From: Paenibacillus xylanivorans
GTDB taxonomy: Bacteria > Bacillota > Bacilli > Paenibacillales > Paenibacillaceae
Length of the DNA: 44,585 bases
Direction: 5' to 3'
Assembly: GCF_001280595.1 (NCBI RefSeq)
Contig: NZ_LITU01000070.1
Coordinates: forward strand, 357,649-402,233
Of this stretch, positions 33,491 to 42,340 are shown in pieces; positions within the stretch are counted from its first letter, which is position 1, and each line of letters starts with the position of its first letter. The notes beneath the pieces were generated by a model. That model was not told the origin of the DNA. It did not search any database and saw only the letters and a list, made by a program, of their open reading frames with translations. Position numbers and translations under genes: made by a program.

Positions 33491-35374
33491 ATGAGCAGGA
33501 TCGCAGATCGGAAGACGCAGAAGCGTCCGTACAAAGGAAGGTTGATGCGTTCCTTGCTGATGCTGCTGGTGTTCCTGATGGTGGGGTCCGGGGTAATTCG
33601 TATGCCACACGCTTCTGCTGAAGGGCTTCAAAACAATGAGCCGTCCGTGCAAAAACAACTGGATAGTCTATTGCCGCCTGTGGGCAGCGCCTTGGTTGAA
33701 GCGGGACAGGGCAAGCTGGCAGAAGCCACGGAGGACGTCGCCGAATTCAGGCAACTGTGGGATGCTGCCAGCACGTTGGTGCCGGAGCAGAACGCAGATC
33801 AGGTTGCGACGACCGCCAGCGTTGTAGGTGATGCCTTGTCCAAAGCGGAACAGGCACTGTCGGGCAATGATTCTGATGCTGCCAAGAAAGCACTGGCGGA
33901 TCTTGCCCGTGCGACCAATCAGTACATTGAGGCATTTCAGGGTGCAGAAGAGAGCAGTGATGCAGGCCGTAAAGCGGCTGAAAGGCTGCTGCCAGACGCA
34001 CGTAAAAGTTTGAGTGCAATGGAACAGGGCGAGTGGACCCAGGCAGAGCTTGCCTATAAACGGATTGTTACGGCTTGGAAAGGCACCGAAGCTCCGATCC
34101 GTCAGGATCATTTTGGCGTATACAGCCAGTTGGAGAAAGACATCAGCCTGGTTCGCATTTCAATGCAGGCCGAGCCCCGCAAGGAAGAACAGGCAACAGA
34201 GCGTATGCAGGAACTGGTCACGTTGCTCACAGACTACAGTGCAGGGACACTCAAGGAAGGGGAAGTTGAGGATGCGTCGGCTTCCTCTGGTGTTTCTTCA
34301 TTGTCTGACCTGCTGAAATTACTGGAGCAAATAGAGCAGCAGATTCAAGCGGGGGATACGACTTCTGCCGCAACGGGATTGGAGCAGTTTATCGTGGCCT
34401 GGCCTTTGGTTGAAGGTCAGGTGCAGATATCATCTCCCGCTTCATATACGGCCATTGAGAATGAAATGGCGGAAGCATCCGGATATGTCGTCTCCAATCC
34501 GCCAAATACGGCGAAGGCAACCGAGGTTGTAACCCGAATGATCAATCGGCTGGAGCCGTTAACGGCTACCACATCATACACGGCTTGGGATGCGGCATTG
34601 ATTCTGCTTCGCGAAGGATTGGAAGCCATTTTGGTACTGTCTGCATTGCTGGCTTATGCCAAGAAGAGTGGCGAGACTGCGGCCCGGCGCTGGATCTGGG
34701 CTGGTGCCGGTAGTGGTCTGCTGCTTAGTGCGGCGCTGGCCGTTGTACTGTCGCTGACCCTGGCTGTGGCATCATCGGGCAGCACACGAGAGATGATTGA
34801 GGGGTATACAGGGCTTGCAGCCGTTGTACTGATGTTGACGGTTGGGCAATGGATGCATAGCAAATCAAATACCCGCTCCTGGAATAGTTATGTACAGCGA
34901 CAGGTAGGCGGTGCACTGGCCCGGGGCAGTTTGTGGTCACTCTTCGCAGTGGCGGGTCTCGCCATATTGCGTGAAGGTGCGGAGACCGCGATCTTTTATA
35001 TCGGCATGGCGCCTGCAATTGAGACCTCGCAGATGTTGATCGGTATGGGTGCGGCATTACTCATCTTGATTGTATTGGCTGTGGCCATTATTCAGTTCAG
35101 TGTACGCCTGCCTGTACGATGGTTTTTCCTGACCGCTACGCTGCTGATTTATTATCTGGTATTTCGATTCCTTGGTGAGAGCATTCACTCCCTTCAAGTT
35201 TCGGCAACGCTGGGGGCTCATGTAGTGCCGAGTCTGCCGACGATTGGCTGGCTTGGCATGTATCCGACATGGGAGACGTTTATCCCACAACTGTTGGTGC
35301 TGATCTTTATGATCTTCAATCTGATTCGTACAGAAGTACGTTCAGCCAAAGGGGTATCCAAGGCATCCGTGTAG
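33491..35374 (+). CDS. efeU: EfeU, FTR1-family iron permease with long extracellular N-terminus
   Basis: The 627-residue protein has a signal sequence or first helix (LLMLLVFLMVGSGVIRM), about 330 residues of outside helical sequence, then a seven-helix FTR1 permease from about 365. Both iron-binding REGxE motifs are present: Arg374-Glu378 (LLREGLEAI) and Arg494-Glu498 (ILREGAETA). FTR1 permeases take ferric iron produced by oxidation of ferrous iron. The N-terminal part (repeated A..AL.DLARAT and similar helices) is an extension beyond the core permease and may hold iron or contact EfeO. AAGGAGG lies 9 bases before ATG 33491; ATG 33482 abuts it and is rejected. This is the last gene of the operon, ended by the terminator at 35465-35516. 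Confidence 0.93.
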   Translation: MSRIADRKTQKRPYKGRLMRSLLMLLVFLMVGSGVIRMPHASAEGLQNNEPSVQKQLDSLLPPVGSALVEAGQGKLAEATEDVAEFRQLWDAASTLVPEQNADQVATTASVVGDALSKAEQALSGNDSDAAKKALADLARATNQYIEAFQGAEESSDAGRKAAERLLPDARKSLSAMEQGEWTQAELAYKRIVTAWKGTEAPIRQDHFGVYSQLEKDISLVRISMQAEPRKEEQATERMQELVTLLTDYSAGTLKEGEVEDASASSGVSSLSDLLKLLEQIEQQIQAGDTTSAATGLEQFIVAWPLVEGQVQISSPASYTAIENEMAEASGYVVSNPPNTAKATEVVTRMINRLEPLTATTSYTAWDAALILLREGLEAILVLSALLAYAKKSGETAARRWIWAGAGSGLLLSAALAVVLSLTLAVASSGSTREMIEGYTGLAAVVLMLTVGQWMHSKSNTRSWNSYVQRQVGGALARGSLWSLFAVAGLAILREGAETAIFYIGMAPAIETSQMLIGMGAALLILIVLAVAIIQFSVRLPVRWFFLTATLLIYYLVFRFLGESIHSLQVSATLGAHVVPSLPTIGWLGMYPTWETFIPQLLVLIFMIFNLIRTEVRSAKGVSKASV

Positions 35375-35464
35375 TACGGAGCTGCAGATCCAGATCAGAT
35401 CGACTGCGTCCTATTTGCGCCATATCATGAGTACACCATACAAAGGGCATCTATAAGTTCCTAT

Positions 35465-35526
35465 AAAATAACCGTATCTTTCACGATCGATTCGACGTGA
35501 AAGATACGGTTATTTTAATTTTTTGG
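35465..35526. terminator. Two-way terminator, perfect 20-bp stem
   Basis: AAAATAACCGTATCTTTCAC (35465-35484) pairs perfectly with GTGAAAGATACGGTTATTTT (35497-35516), followed by AATTTTTTGG; T-rich on the other strand too. It separates efeU from the converging LacI gene. Confidence 0.92.
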
Positions 35527-35542
35527 AAGTCAATGAGATTGG

Positions 35543-36607
35543 TTAAACAGTCTGTGGATTATCCCTCATAAGGAGCGTGGGTGTGGACTCCCGTATGATC
35601 GGTTTGGTTACGATATGCGAGATCTGATAAGGCTGTGACGGGGTGTCAATCCGGGATAACAGCATCTCCGCAGCCTTGATGCCCATCTCGTTACTGTAAA
35701 TATGGACAGTCGTTAATGCAGGCTCAATAATTCTGGATTCAGGCGCGTTATCAAATCCGCATATGACAATATCCTGCGGCACCGTTACATTCCTCGCTCT
35801 CAGTGCTCTGATTAGATCAACTGCGATAAAGTCGTTGGCGCATACATACGCATCAGGCAACGACTTCAGCTCTGCCACTCGTTCTTTCATCCAGCCGGGC
35901 TTCGAGAAGAACAGGCGGTCATCATCCACAATGCATTGGGACAGATCGACCTGCAACCCCGCTTCCAGCATGGCCCGGTGAAAGCCTACCCAACGTTCAT
36001 TGAAGCTTTTGCAATGATTGTAATCTCCGGCAAATCCAATATTGTTGTAGCCGCTATCAATTAATTTTCTGGTTAACTGATATGTGCTGTGCTCGTTCTC
36101 CATCAACAGCAAATCTGCATGGAATTCCGGATAACATACGTTGGAAGCGCAATCGATAAAGATCGTGGGGATTCCCAGATCGGTAATAAGCTGAGTATAT
36201 TTCAAGTCGAATAACTCAATGCAAATGATGCCGTCCACGTTGGAGATATCAAAATTGTTGGGAAGTGTAAGCGAATCCTGATCAACCTCACGCACGATAT
36301 GGATAGAAAGATTGTACCCCTCTGCGCTGATTCTTTTCTCTAAACCGCTGATCAACAACGAACCAAAGTGGGAGGTATTGGGCAGATTTTCTGTTAACAG
36401 GGCAATATTGCCTGGGGCCTTGGTTACAACATACTCACTTTCCATATAAGCGAACTGTTTATATTTGAGTTCAATTGCTTTTTTAATTACACGATTACGT
36501 GTCTCATCGGGAATATTTCCGCTATCATTCAAGGCTTTGGAAGCCGTATTCCGAGAAATGCCCAAGGCATCCGCGATGTCCTGGATCGTAACTTTTTCTT
36601 TTGCCAT
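35543..36607 (-). CDS. LacI-family regulator of the fructan locus
   Basis: The 354-residue protein has the LacI helix-turn-helix and hinge (VTIQDIADALGISRNTASKALNDSGNIPDETRNRVIKKAIEL) and a periplasmic-binding-like effector domain (IALLTENL, GIICIELF, IGFAGDYN, YVCANDFIAVDLIRAL, IVICGFDNAPESRIIEPALTTVHI). The residues that replace the usual YTVSRALN recognition helix are RNTASKALN, so the operator may differ from classic LacI sites. It is divergent from the sugar transport and GH32 genes and most probably represses them until a fructan-derived sugar binds. The two matching direct repeats at 36704 and 36901 are operator candidates. Confidence 0.92.
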   Translation of the reverse strand: MAKEKVTIQDIADALGISRNTASKALNDSGNIPDETRNRVIKKAIELKYKQFAYMESEYVVTKAPGNIALLTENLPNTSHFGSLLISGLEKRISAEGYNLSIHIVREVDQDSLTLPNNFDISNVDGIICIELFDLKYTQLITDLGIPTIFIDCASNVCYPEFHADLLLMENEHSTYQLTRKLIDSGYNNIGFAGDYNHCKSFNERWVGFHRAMLEAGLQVDLSQCIVDDDRLFFSKPGWMKERVAELKSLPDAYVCANDFIAVDLIRALRARNVTVPQDIVICGFDNAPESRIIEPALTTVHIYSNEMGIKAAEMLLSRIDTPSQPYQISHIVTKPIIRESTPTLLMRDNPQTV

Positions 36608-36665
36608 CTAGTGCTTCACCTCTAATGATCAAATGGTCGTCCGTATTCTTATCTAAGTCAAATGT

Positions 36666-36695
36666 ATAATAGATCAGAGCAAATAGCAATCTCAA
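36666..36695 (-). promoter_or_regulatory. Candidate promoter of the LacI gene
   Basis: On the minus strand TTGAGA (36690-36695), 18 bases, TATTAT (36666-36671). The repeat at 36704-36723 lies directly upstream. Confidence 0.6.
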
Positions 36696-36703
36696 TTTTA
36701 CAT

Positions 36704-36723
36704 ATGCACAATTTAGTTTACAT
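36704..36723. repeat. Operator-like repeat, copy near the LacI promoter
   Basis: ATGCACAATTTAGTTTACAT; matches the copy at 36901-36920 over ATGCACAATT and TTTACA with one inserted base and one change. About 197 bases separate them. Confidence 0.5.
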
Positions 36724-36900
36724 TTTCAAGTCAGATGATGCAGGTCTTATATGTATTCAAAAGCTGCGTTACAAATGATGATCGATTCGAAATATCCTAC
36801 TAGTTATAAGGATGAAGGCAAATTATAGGATGTTGAATAAACGTTATATATGCAACTCAATGCACACTCAGCACTAAAAAAACACACAAAATGTTATCAA

Positions 36901-36920
36901 ATGCACAATTATTTTTTACA
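36901..36920. repeat. Operator-like repeat, copy near the transport promoter
   Basis: ATGCACAATTATTTTTTACA lies just upstream of the -35 box at 36928; see the copy at 36704. Placement next to each divergent promoter suggests binding by the LacI protein or another common regulator. Confidence 0.5.
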
Positions 36921-36927
36921 AAATGTA

Positions 36928-36957
36928 TTGACTAATGCCTATATCACCTGATAAATT
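36928..36957 (+). promoter_or_regulatory. Promoter of the fructan transport operon
   Basis: TTGACT (36928-36933), 18 bases, TAAATT (36952-36957), leaving an untranslated leader of about 80 bases that contains two AATTGTAAAT copies. Confidence 0.65.
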
Positions 36958-37042
36958 GTAAATTATTAAATGATCAATTGTAAATATTGAAAGCCCTTAC
37001 TACAAACAATTGTCAACTTCAGGAGTGAACGGAGGTCATGTG

Positions 37043-38008
37043 TTGGATAACACAGTGGATACCAAAAAGGGTACGGGCAGGGCGTTGAAAGAGAGGACAT
37101 CGACCGGTCACAAGCTGCAGCAGCTTAAAAAGAATTATTTTTTGTATTTGTTACTCGCACCAGCTCTGATCCTGACCCTTATCTTCAAATACATCCCGAT
37201 GTACGGAGCCATTATCGCATTTAAAGATTTTAGTCCGATCAGAGGCATCATGGGCAGTGAATGGGTAGGCTTGAAGCATTTTGAGAAGTTTTTGGCTTCG
37301 CCCAATTTTGACGTCATTTTTATGAATACGCTTAAACTCAGCTTTTTTGGGTTGATATTCAGCTTTCCGGTGCCGATTTTGCTTGCACTCATGCTCAATC
37401 AGGTACGTAAAGCCGGAGTGAAGAAAAATATTCAATTGTTTCTGTATGCACCCAACTTCATCTCGGTTGTTGTCGTTGTGGGTATGCTGTTCATCTTTCT
37501 ATCCCCGACTGGGCCGATTAACCAATTCGCCACATGGATTACCGGTCAGCCGATCATGTTCATGTCCGAGCCTGAATATTTCCGCTGGATATACATTTTG
37601 TCGGATATCTGGACTGGGGCGGGTTGGGCTTCCATCATCTATGTCGCTGCTTTGGCCAATGTCGATCCGGAGCTTCACAATGCGGCCAATCTGGATGGAG
37701 CGAATCTCATTCAGCGTATTCGCCACATTGACCTTCCGACGATTCGTCCGATTATGGCCATCGTATTTATTCTTGCCGCTGGTGGGATCATGTCCATTGG
37801 ATTTGAGAAGGCCTACCTGATGCAGACGTCCATGAACCTGCCTTCCTCCGAGATCATCGCCACGTATGTCTACAAGGTTGGCTTGCAGTCCGGAGATTAC
37901 GCTTACTCTGCGGCAGTGGGATTGTTCAACTCGGTCATCAATGTGATATTGCTGGTTACGGTGAATCTGATCGTGAAGAAATTGAATGAAGGCGAAGGCC
38001 TCTATTAG
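37043..38008 (+). CDS. Sugar ABC transporter permease, LplB type
   Basis: The 321-residue protein has six membrane helices and the permease (EAA-type) loop AANLDGANLIQRIRHIDLPTIRP that docks on the ATPase. Phrases YLLLAPALILTLIFKYIPMYGAIIAFKDF and FISVVVVVGMLFIFLSPTGPIN mark the LplB/YtcP-type group of complex-carbohydrate importers. GGAGG precedes TTG 37043 by 7 bases; GTG 37040 is an alternative, and a TTG at 37010 also leaves the frame open. It is the first gene of the operon and overlaps nothing; the partner permease follows after 16 bases. The cargo is inferred from the GH32 genes downstream to be fructo-oligosaccharide. Confidence 0.9.
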   Translation: MDNTVDTKKGTGRALKERTSTGHKLQQLKKNYFLYLLLAPALILTLIFKYIPMYGAIIAFKDFSPIRGIMGSEWVGLKHFEKFLASPNFDVIFMNTLKLSFFGLIFSFPVPILLALMLNQVRKAGVKKNIQLFLYAPNFISVVVVVGMLFIFLSPTGPINQFATWITGQPIMFMSEPEYFRWIYILSDIWTGAGWASIIYVAALANVDPELHNAANLDGANLIQRIRHIDLPTIRPIMAIVFILAAGGIMSIGFEKAYLMQTSMNLPSSEIIATYVYKVGLQSGDYAYSAAVGLFNSVINVILLVTVNLIVKKLNEGEGLY

Positions 38009-38024
38009 GAAAGGAGTGTTATCC

Positions 38025-38906
38025 ATGGTAGTCAAACATACGGGACTGGATCGTCTGATCCTCGCACTGAACGCGATTTTTCTCACCTGTGCTGTACTGG
38101 TTGTGGTCGTCCCCCTGATTTACATCGTTGTGGCCTCATTCATGGACCCGACTGTGCTGCTGAATCGCGGACTGTCCTTCAATGTATCCGACTGGAGTCT
38201 GGATGGATATCAGATGATTTTGTCCAATCCGGCCATGATTCGAGGTTTTGCGAATGCTGTGCTGTACTCGGTCTCCTTTGCACTATTGACTGTGACCGTC
38301 TCGATATTTGCAGGCTATGCATTGTCTGATGAAAGGCTGGCAGGGCGAGGTTTTTTCATGATTATATTTATCATTACGATGTTCTTCGGTGGCGGATTGA
38401 TCCCCACTTATCTGCTTGTCCGTAATCTCGGCATGCTGGACACCGTGTGGGCCATTATCATTCCAGGCGCAGTCAACGTCTGGAACATTATTCTCTCCAG
38501 AACCTTTTTCAAAGGCGTACCGCGAGAACTGAAAGAAGCCGCCAATGTGGATGGCGCCTCCGAGATGAAGATTTTCTTCCAGATCGTCATTCCGTTGTCC
38601 AAACCCATTATTTTTGTACTCGCATTGTACGCGTTTGTAGGGCAGTGGAATTCCTATTTTGACGCCATGATCTATCTGGATAATCCCAACCTCCATCCGT
38701 TACAGCTCGTACTGCGCTCCATTCTGATTCAGAATCAGGCTGCGCCGGGCATGATCAGTGATCAGCTTGCGATGGCGGAACTGAAACGGCTCTCAGAAAT
38801 GATCAAATATTCAGCCATTGTCATTTCGAGTTTGCCACTCATCATCATGTATCCGTTCTTTCAGAAGTATTTCGAAAAAGGTGTCATGGTAGGTTCACTC
38901 AAATAG
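38025..38906 (+). CDS. Sugar ABC transporter permease, LplC/YtcP type
   Basis: The 293-residue partner permease has six helices, the start phrase LDRLILALNAIFLTCAVLVVVVPLIYIVVASF typical of this group, and the loop ELKEAANVDGASEMKIFFQIVIPLSKP for ATPase contact. AAAGGAG lies 8 bases before ATG 38025. Together with the upstream protein it forms the membrane channel of the importer. No ATPase gene is in this operon, so a shared MsmX-like ATPase encoded elsewhere is expected, as usual for this transporter group. Confidence 0.91.
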   Translation: MVVKHTGLDRLILALNAIFLTCAVLVVVVPLIYIVVASFMDPTVLLNRGLSFNVSDWSLDGYQMILSNPAMIRGFANAVLYSVSFALLTVTVSIFAGYALSDERLAGRGFFMIIFIITMFFGGGLIPTYLLVRNLGMLDTVWAIIIPGAVNVWNIILSRTFFKGVPRELKEAANVDGASEMKIFFQIVIPLSKPIIFVLALYAFVGQWNSYFDAMIYLDNPNLHPLQLVLRSILIQNQAAPGMISDQLAMAELKRLSEMIKYSAIVISSLPLIIMYPFFQKYFEKGVMVGSLK

Positions 38907-38962
38907 TGAACAGCCTGAAATATAGCAAGTTAGACCCAACACAATCCACGGAGGTCATTATC

Positions 38963-40570
38963 ATGAAAAAAGTGAATAAGTCCAGAAAAGCCGCTACCAC
39001 GGCATCCATCTCCATGCTGTCTGCCATGCTCCTGCTCTCGGCGTGTGGTGGGGGTGGAGGCGGTGCAGCGAGTGAAGCCCAATCACCTGATGGCAAAGTG
39101 ACATTGAATTTTATAACACAGAGTTCTCCACTGGCTCCCGCTGATCCGAACGAGAAGCTGATTAACAAGAGACTCGAAGAGAAGACCAATGTGCATATCA
39201 ACTGGAAGAACTATACGAGTGATGTGTTTGCGGAGAAAAGAAACCTGGCGGTAGCCAGCGGTGATTTACCAGATGCCATCTTTGACGCAGGTTATGGAGA
39301 TTATGATCTCCTGAAACTGGCGAAGGATGGGGCAATCATTCCACTGGAGGACATGATTGAGCAATACATGCCCAATCTTCAAAAGGTACTGGAGGAAGCT
39401 CCTGAATACAAGAGCATGATTACGGCTCCAGACGGACATATTTATTCCTTTCCCTGGATTGAGGAGCTCGGAAGTGGCAAGCAACGGATACAGGCGGTTG
39501 ATGACTTACCCTGGATCAACGTGGAGTGGCTGAACAAGCTCGGACTGAAGATGCCAACGACAACCGAAGAACTGAAAGAAGTGCTGATTGCGTTCAAAAC
39601 CCAGGACCCGAACGGCAATGGCAAGGCCGACGAAATTCCGTTGTCCTTCATTAACAAGCCGGGCGGAGAAGATCTGACATTTCTCTTTGCGGCATTTGGA
39701 CTCGGGGAGAACTGGGACCACACCGTGGTGACCAACGATGGCAAAGTGGTATTTACGGCAGCGGATGAAGGCTACAAGGAAGCGGTCAAATACATTCATG
39801 AACTGGTTCAGGAGGGTCTTGTGGATGTGGAAGCCTATCAGCAGGATTGGAATACCTATCTGGCCAAGGGTAAAGACAATAAATACGGCATGTACTTCAC
39901 TTGGGATAAGGCCAACATTACAGGTATGAATGATACCTATGATATTCTGCCTCCGGTTGCTGGTCCCAATGGAGAGAATAATGTCGCACGTACGAACGGT
40001 ATAGGTCTCGACCGGGGACGTATGGTTATTACGAGCAGCAATAAAAATCTGGAATCCACAGCGAAGTGGGTGGACCAATTGTACGATCCGCTCCAATCCG
40101 TGCAGAACAACTGGGGAACTTACGGTGATGAGACACAACAGAATATTTTTGAATTGGATGAAGCCAAAGGCATGCTGAAGCATCTCCCGCTGGAAGGCGC
40201 TGCACCTGTTGAGCTCAGACAGAAAACGAGTATTGCAGGACCGCTGGCTATTCTCGACAGTTACTATGACAAATACACAACCAAACCGGAAGATGCCGCA
40301 TGGCGTATGGAACTGCTCGATAAATATATGGTTCCACACATGAAAGCAGAAAACGTCTATCCAAGCGTGTTCTTCTCGATCGATGAACTCGACCGCCTTT
40401 CCACCATTGAGACTGATCTGTTCGCCTACGTGCTGCGTATGCGCACGGAATGGTATCAGAATGGAAAGATCGATCAGGAGTGGGATGCTTATCTGAAAGA
40501 GTTGGATCGTCTTGGCTTGCAAGAGTGGCTGCAGATTAAACAAGCGGGATATGACCGCAACACCCAATAA
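38963..40570 (+). CDS. Sugar-binding lipoprotein of the ABC importer, LplA type
   Basis: The 535-residue lipoprotein has a signal with LLSAC followed by a Gly-rich linker (Cys then six Gly) and a large two-lobed family-1-like binding fold: VTLNFITQSSPLAPADPNEKLINKRLEEKTNVHINWKNY, FPWIEELGSGKQRIQAVDDLPWINVEWLNKLGLKMPTT, and DPNGNGKADEIPLSF, a calcium-loop-like segment common in this group. Its size suits long oligosaccharides. GGAGG precedes ATG 38963 by 8 bases; the open frame extends upstream through the intergenic gap without a ribosome site. It hands sugar to the two permeases. The hairpin right after it may stabilise its part of the transcript. Confidence 0.92.
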   Translation: MKKVNKSRKAATTASISMLSAMLLLSACGGGGGGAASEAQSPDGKVTLNFITQSSPLAPADPNEKLINKRLEEKTNVHINWKNYTSDVFAEKRNLAVASGDLPDAIFDAGYGDYDLLKLAKDGAIIPLEDMIEQYMPNLQKVLEEAPEYKSMITAPDGHIYSFPWIEELGSGKQRIQAVDDLPWINVEWLNKLGLKMPTTTEELKEVLIAFKTQDPNGNGKADEIPLSFINKPGGEDLTFLFAAFGLGENWDHTVVTNDGKVVFTAADEGYKEAVKYIHELVQEGLVDVEAYQQDWNTYLAKGKDNKYGMYFTWDKANITGMNDTYDILPPVAGPNGENNVARTNGIGLDRGRMVITSSNKNLESTAKWVDQLYDPLQSVQNNWGTYGDETQQNIFELDEAKGMLKHLPLEGAAPVELRQKTSIAGPLAILDSYYDKYTTKPEDAAWRMELLDKYMVPHMKAENVYPSVFFSIDELDRLSTIETDLFAYVLRMRTEWYQNGKIDQEWDAYLKELDRLGLQEWLQIKQAGYDRNTQ

Positions 40571-40582
40571 AACAAACTGGAT

Positions 40583-40637
40583 GAGGAGACTATGCCGTAC
40601 ATAGCATTAGGGTGCGTGAGCGAAGCGAAGTCTCCTC
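40583..40637 (+). other. Intercistronic hairpin between binding protein and GH32 genes
   Basis: GAGGAGACT (40583-40591) pairs perfectly with AGTCTCCTC (40629-40637), enclosing about 37 bases, with no T-run after it. This fits an RNA-stabilising or partial-stop hairpin that sets more binding protein than enzyme, rather than a full terminator. Confidence 0.6.
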
Positions 40638-40669
40638 TTCAACGGTTTGAATCAAAGGAGTAAACCAAT

Positions 40670-42151
40670 ATGTCTACCATTTCAACAACCGATTACCGGG
40701 GCATCTATCACTTCTCACCCAAGGAGAAGTGGATGAATGATCCCAATGGCATGGTATTTTTCAAAGGTGAGTATCACTTGTTCTATCAGCATCATCCGTT
40801 TGGCACAACATGGGGACCGATGCATTGGGGGCACGCGGTGACCAAGGATCTGGTTACCTGGGAAGAGCTTCCTGTGGCTTTGGCGCCGGATGAACATGGC
40901 ATGATATTCTCCGGCAGTGCCGTGGTGGACTGGAACAATACGTCCGGATTCTTTGACGATGAGCCAGGACTGGTGGCTATTTTCACCCATCATCAGGAGG
41001 TGCCAAACGATCATCCGATTCAGCGGCAGAGCCTCGCATATAGCAAGAATAGCGGCAGAACATGGATGAAATACGAGGGCAATCCGGTACTGGAGCATGA
41101 GTCATTCGTGGATTTCCGTGATCCCAAAGTTTTCTGGCATGAGCAGACCAAGGAATGGATTATGATTATCGCTTGTGGTCAGACGGTATGTCTGTACCAT
41201 TCTCCCGATCTGAAGGATTGGACTTTGGGCAGTGAATTCGGCGCCGGGATCGGTTCGCATGATGGCGTCTGGGAGTGCCCTGATCTGTTCCCACTAGCCG
41301 TGGATGGAGATGCGAGCCAGGAGAAATGGGTGATGCTCGTCAGTATTGGTGCAGATCCGGCCTTCAAGGAAGGCTCCAGAACGCAATACTTCACCGGAGA
41401 TTTTAATGGCATTACATTTGTTCCTGATGAAGCTTCCCATACCGTTCGCTGGTTTGATCATGGTCGGGATAACTACGCAGGGGTCAGTTGGTCCGACATT
41501 CCGGCAGAGGACGGCAGACGCCTGTTTATGGGCTGGATGAGCAATTGGATGTATGCCAATCAGACACCAACCGAAGGTTACCGCGGCGCGATGACCATTG
41601 CGAGAGAGCTGACATTGGAGAAAAGGGACGCAGAAGTCCTGCTGGTTCAGCGTCCTGCACGCGAGCTGGAGCAAGCCCGCACAGCAGTACTGTCCTTACA
41701 GAATGCTTCCATCAGACAAGTGAGTGAGCAGTTGAACACCTTGCGCCTTGTAAACTATGAGATTTATGCGGAATGGGCTTCTGATCAATCTGTTCAATTT
41801 GCATTACGAAGTGGTTCAGACAACGAAACGCTCATAGGCGTGGACGCTAGCCAGAATGAGGTATATGTTGATCGCAGTCGATCGGGTATTAGCGATTTCC
41901 ATGAACATTTCCTGGGCCGCCATGCAGCTGGATTAAAAGCAGTGGACGGTAACCAACATGTGCGTATTTATGTGGATTACTCATCCGTAGAGGTATTTGC
42001 GAATGACGGGCAGGCGGTTATTACTGATCTGATCTATCCGGATGAGGGTAGCAAGGGAATTTCTGTTCAGTCCGAAAATAAGGATTTAGTATTTGCTTCG
42101 CTTCATATATACGAGCTATCCCCCATCCGAGCTGAAGGTCAATCGGAATGA
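40670..42151 (+). CDS. Cytoplasmic GH32 beta-fructosidase
   Basis: The 493-residue enzyme has the full GH32 triad: nucleophile Asp24 in WMNDPNG, transition-state Asp151 in FRDPK and acid/base Glu202 in WECPD, in a five-bladed propeller followed by a C-terminal beta-sandwich (about 350-490, VEVFANDGQAVITDLIYP). There is no signal peptide, so it works on imported sugars, releasing fructose from sucrose, inulin- or levan-type oligosaccharides. Which one (sucrose, sucrose-6-phosphate or fructan fragments) is not decided by sequence; the neighbours favour fructan fragments. The ribosome site is AAAGGAG before ATG 40670. It closes the transport operon. Confidence 0.93.
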   Translation: MSTISTTDYRGIYHFSPKEKWMNDPNGMVFFKGEYHLFYQHHPFGTTWGPMHWGHAVTKDLVTWEELPVALAPDEHGMIFSGSAVVDWNNTSGFFDDEPGLVAIFTHHQEVPNDHPIQRQSLAYSKNSGRTWMKYEGNPVLEHESFVDFRDPKVFWHEQTKEWIMIIACGQTVCLYHSPDLKDWTLGSEFGAGIGSHDGVWECPDLFPLAVDGDASQEKWVMLVSIGADPAFKEGSRTQYFTGDFNGITFVPDEASHTVRWFDHGRDNYAGVSWSDIPAEDGRRLFMGWMSNWMYANQTPTEGYRGAMTIARELTLEKRDAEVLLVQRPARELEQARTAVLSLQNASIRQVSEQLNTLRLVNYEIYAEWASDQSVQFALRSGSDNETLIGVDASQNEVYVDRSRSGISDFHEHFLGRHAAGLKAVDGNQHVRIYVDYSSVEVFANDGQAVITDLIYPDEGSKGISVQSENKDLVFASLHIYELSPIRAEGQSE

Positions 42152-42340
42152 GTTCGAGGGAGATCGAATCCTTTTACATTGCGGAGTCCATCACGAATGT
42201 CGCGTCTGCTTCATAGTTTTTGATACCCATTGAGACGTCCCAGAAGGGACGGATGCATGTTCACTTATTTTGCTAAGAGACTGCACCGTTCTTTGTGGGA
42301 TTTTTTTGTCTCATCTACTATATGAAAAGAGGGAATGCTC

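Larger units (their letters stand above)
36608..37042. other. Divergent control region of the fructan locus
   Basis: This 435-base AT-rich region holds promoters for the LacI gene (36666-36695, minus) and the transport operon (36928-36957, plus), the ATGCACAATT repeats, and further direct repeats: ACAAAATGT (36886 and 36918 areas) and AATTGTAAAT (near 36955 and 36976). No cre box was found. Confidence 0.6.

Noticed and set aside
39506..40567. 353-codon minus-strand open frame
   Set aside because: Antisense to the sugar-binding lipoprotein; no independent support.
42226..42252. CGTCCC/GGGACG hairpin between the two GH32 genes considered as a terminator
   Set aside because: The stem is only 6 bp and no T-run follows it directly; it cannot be shown to stop transcription.
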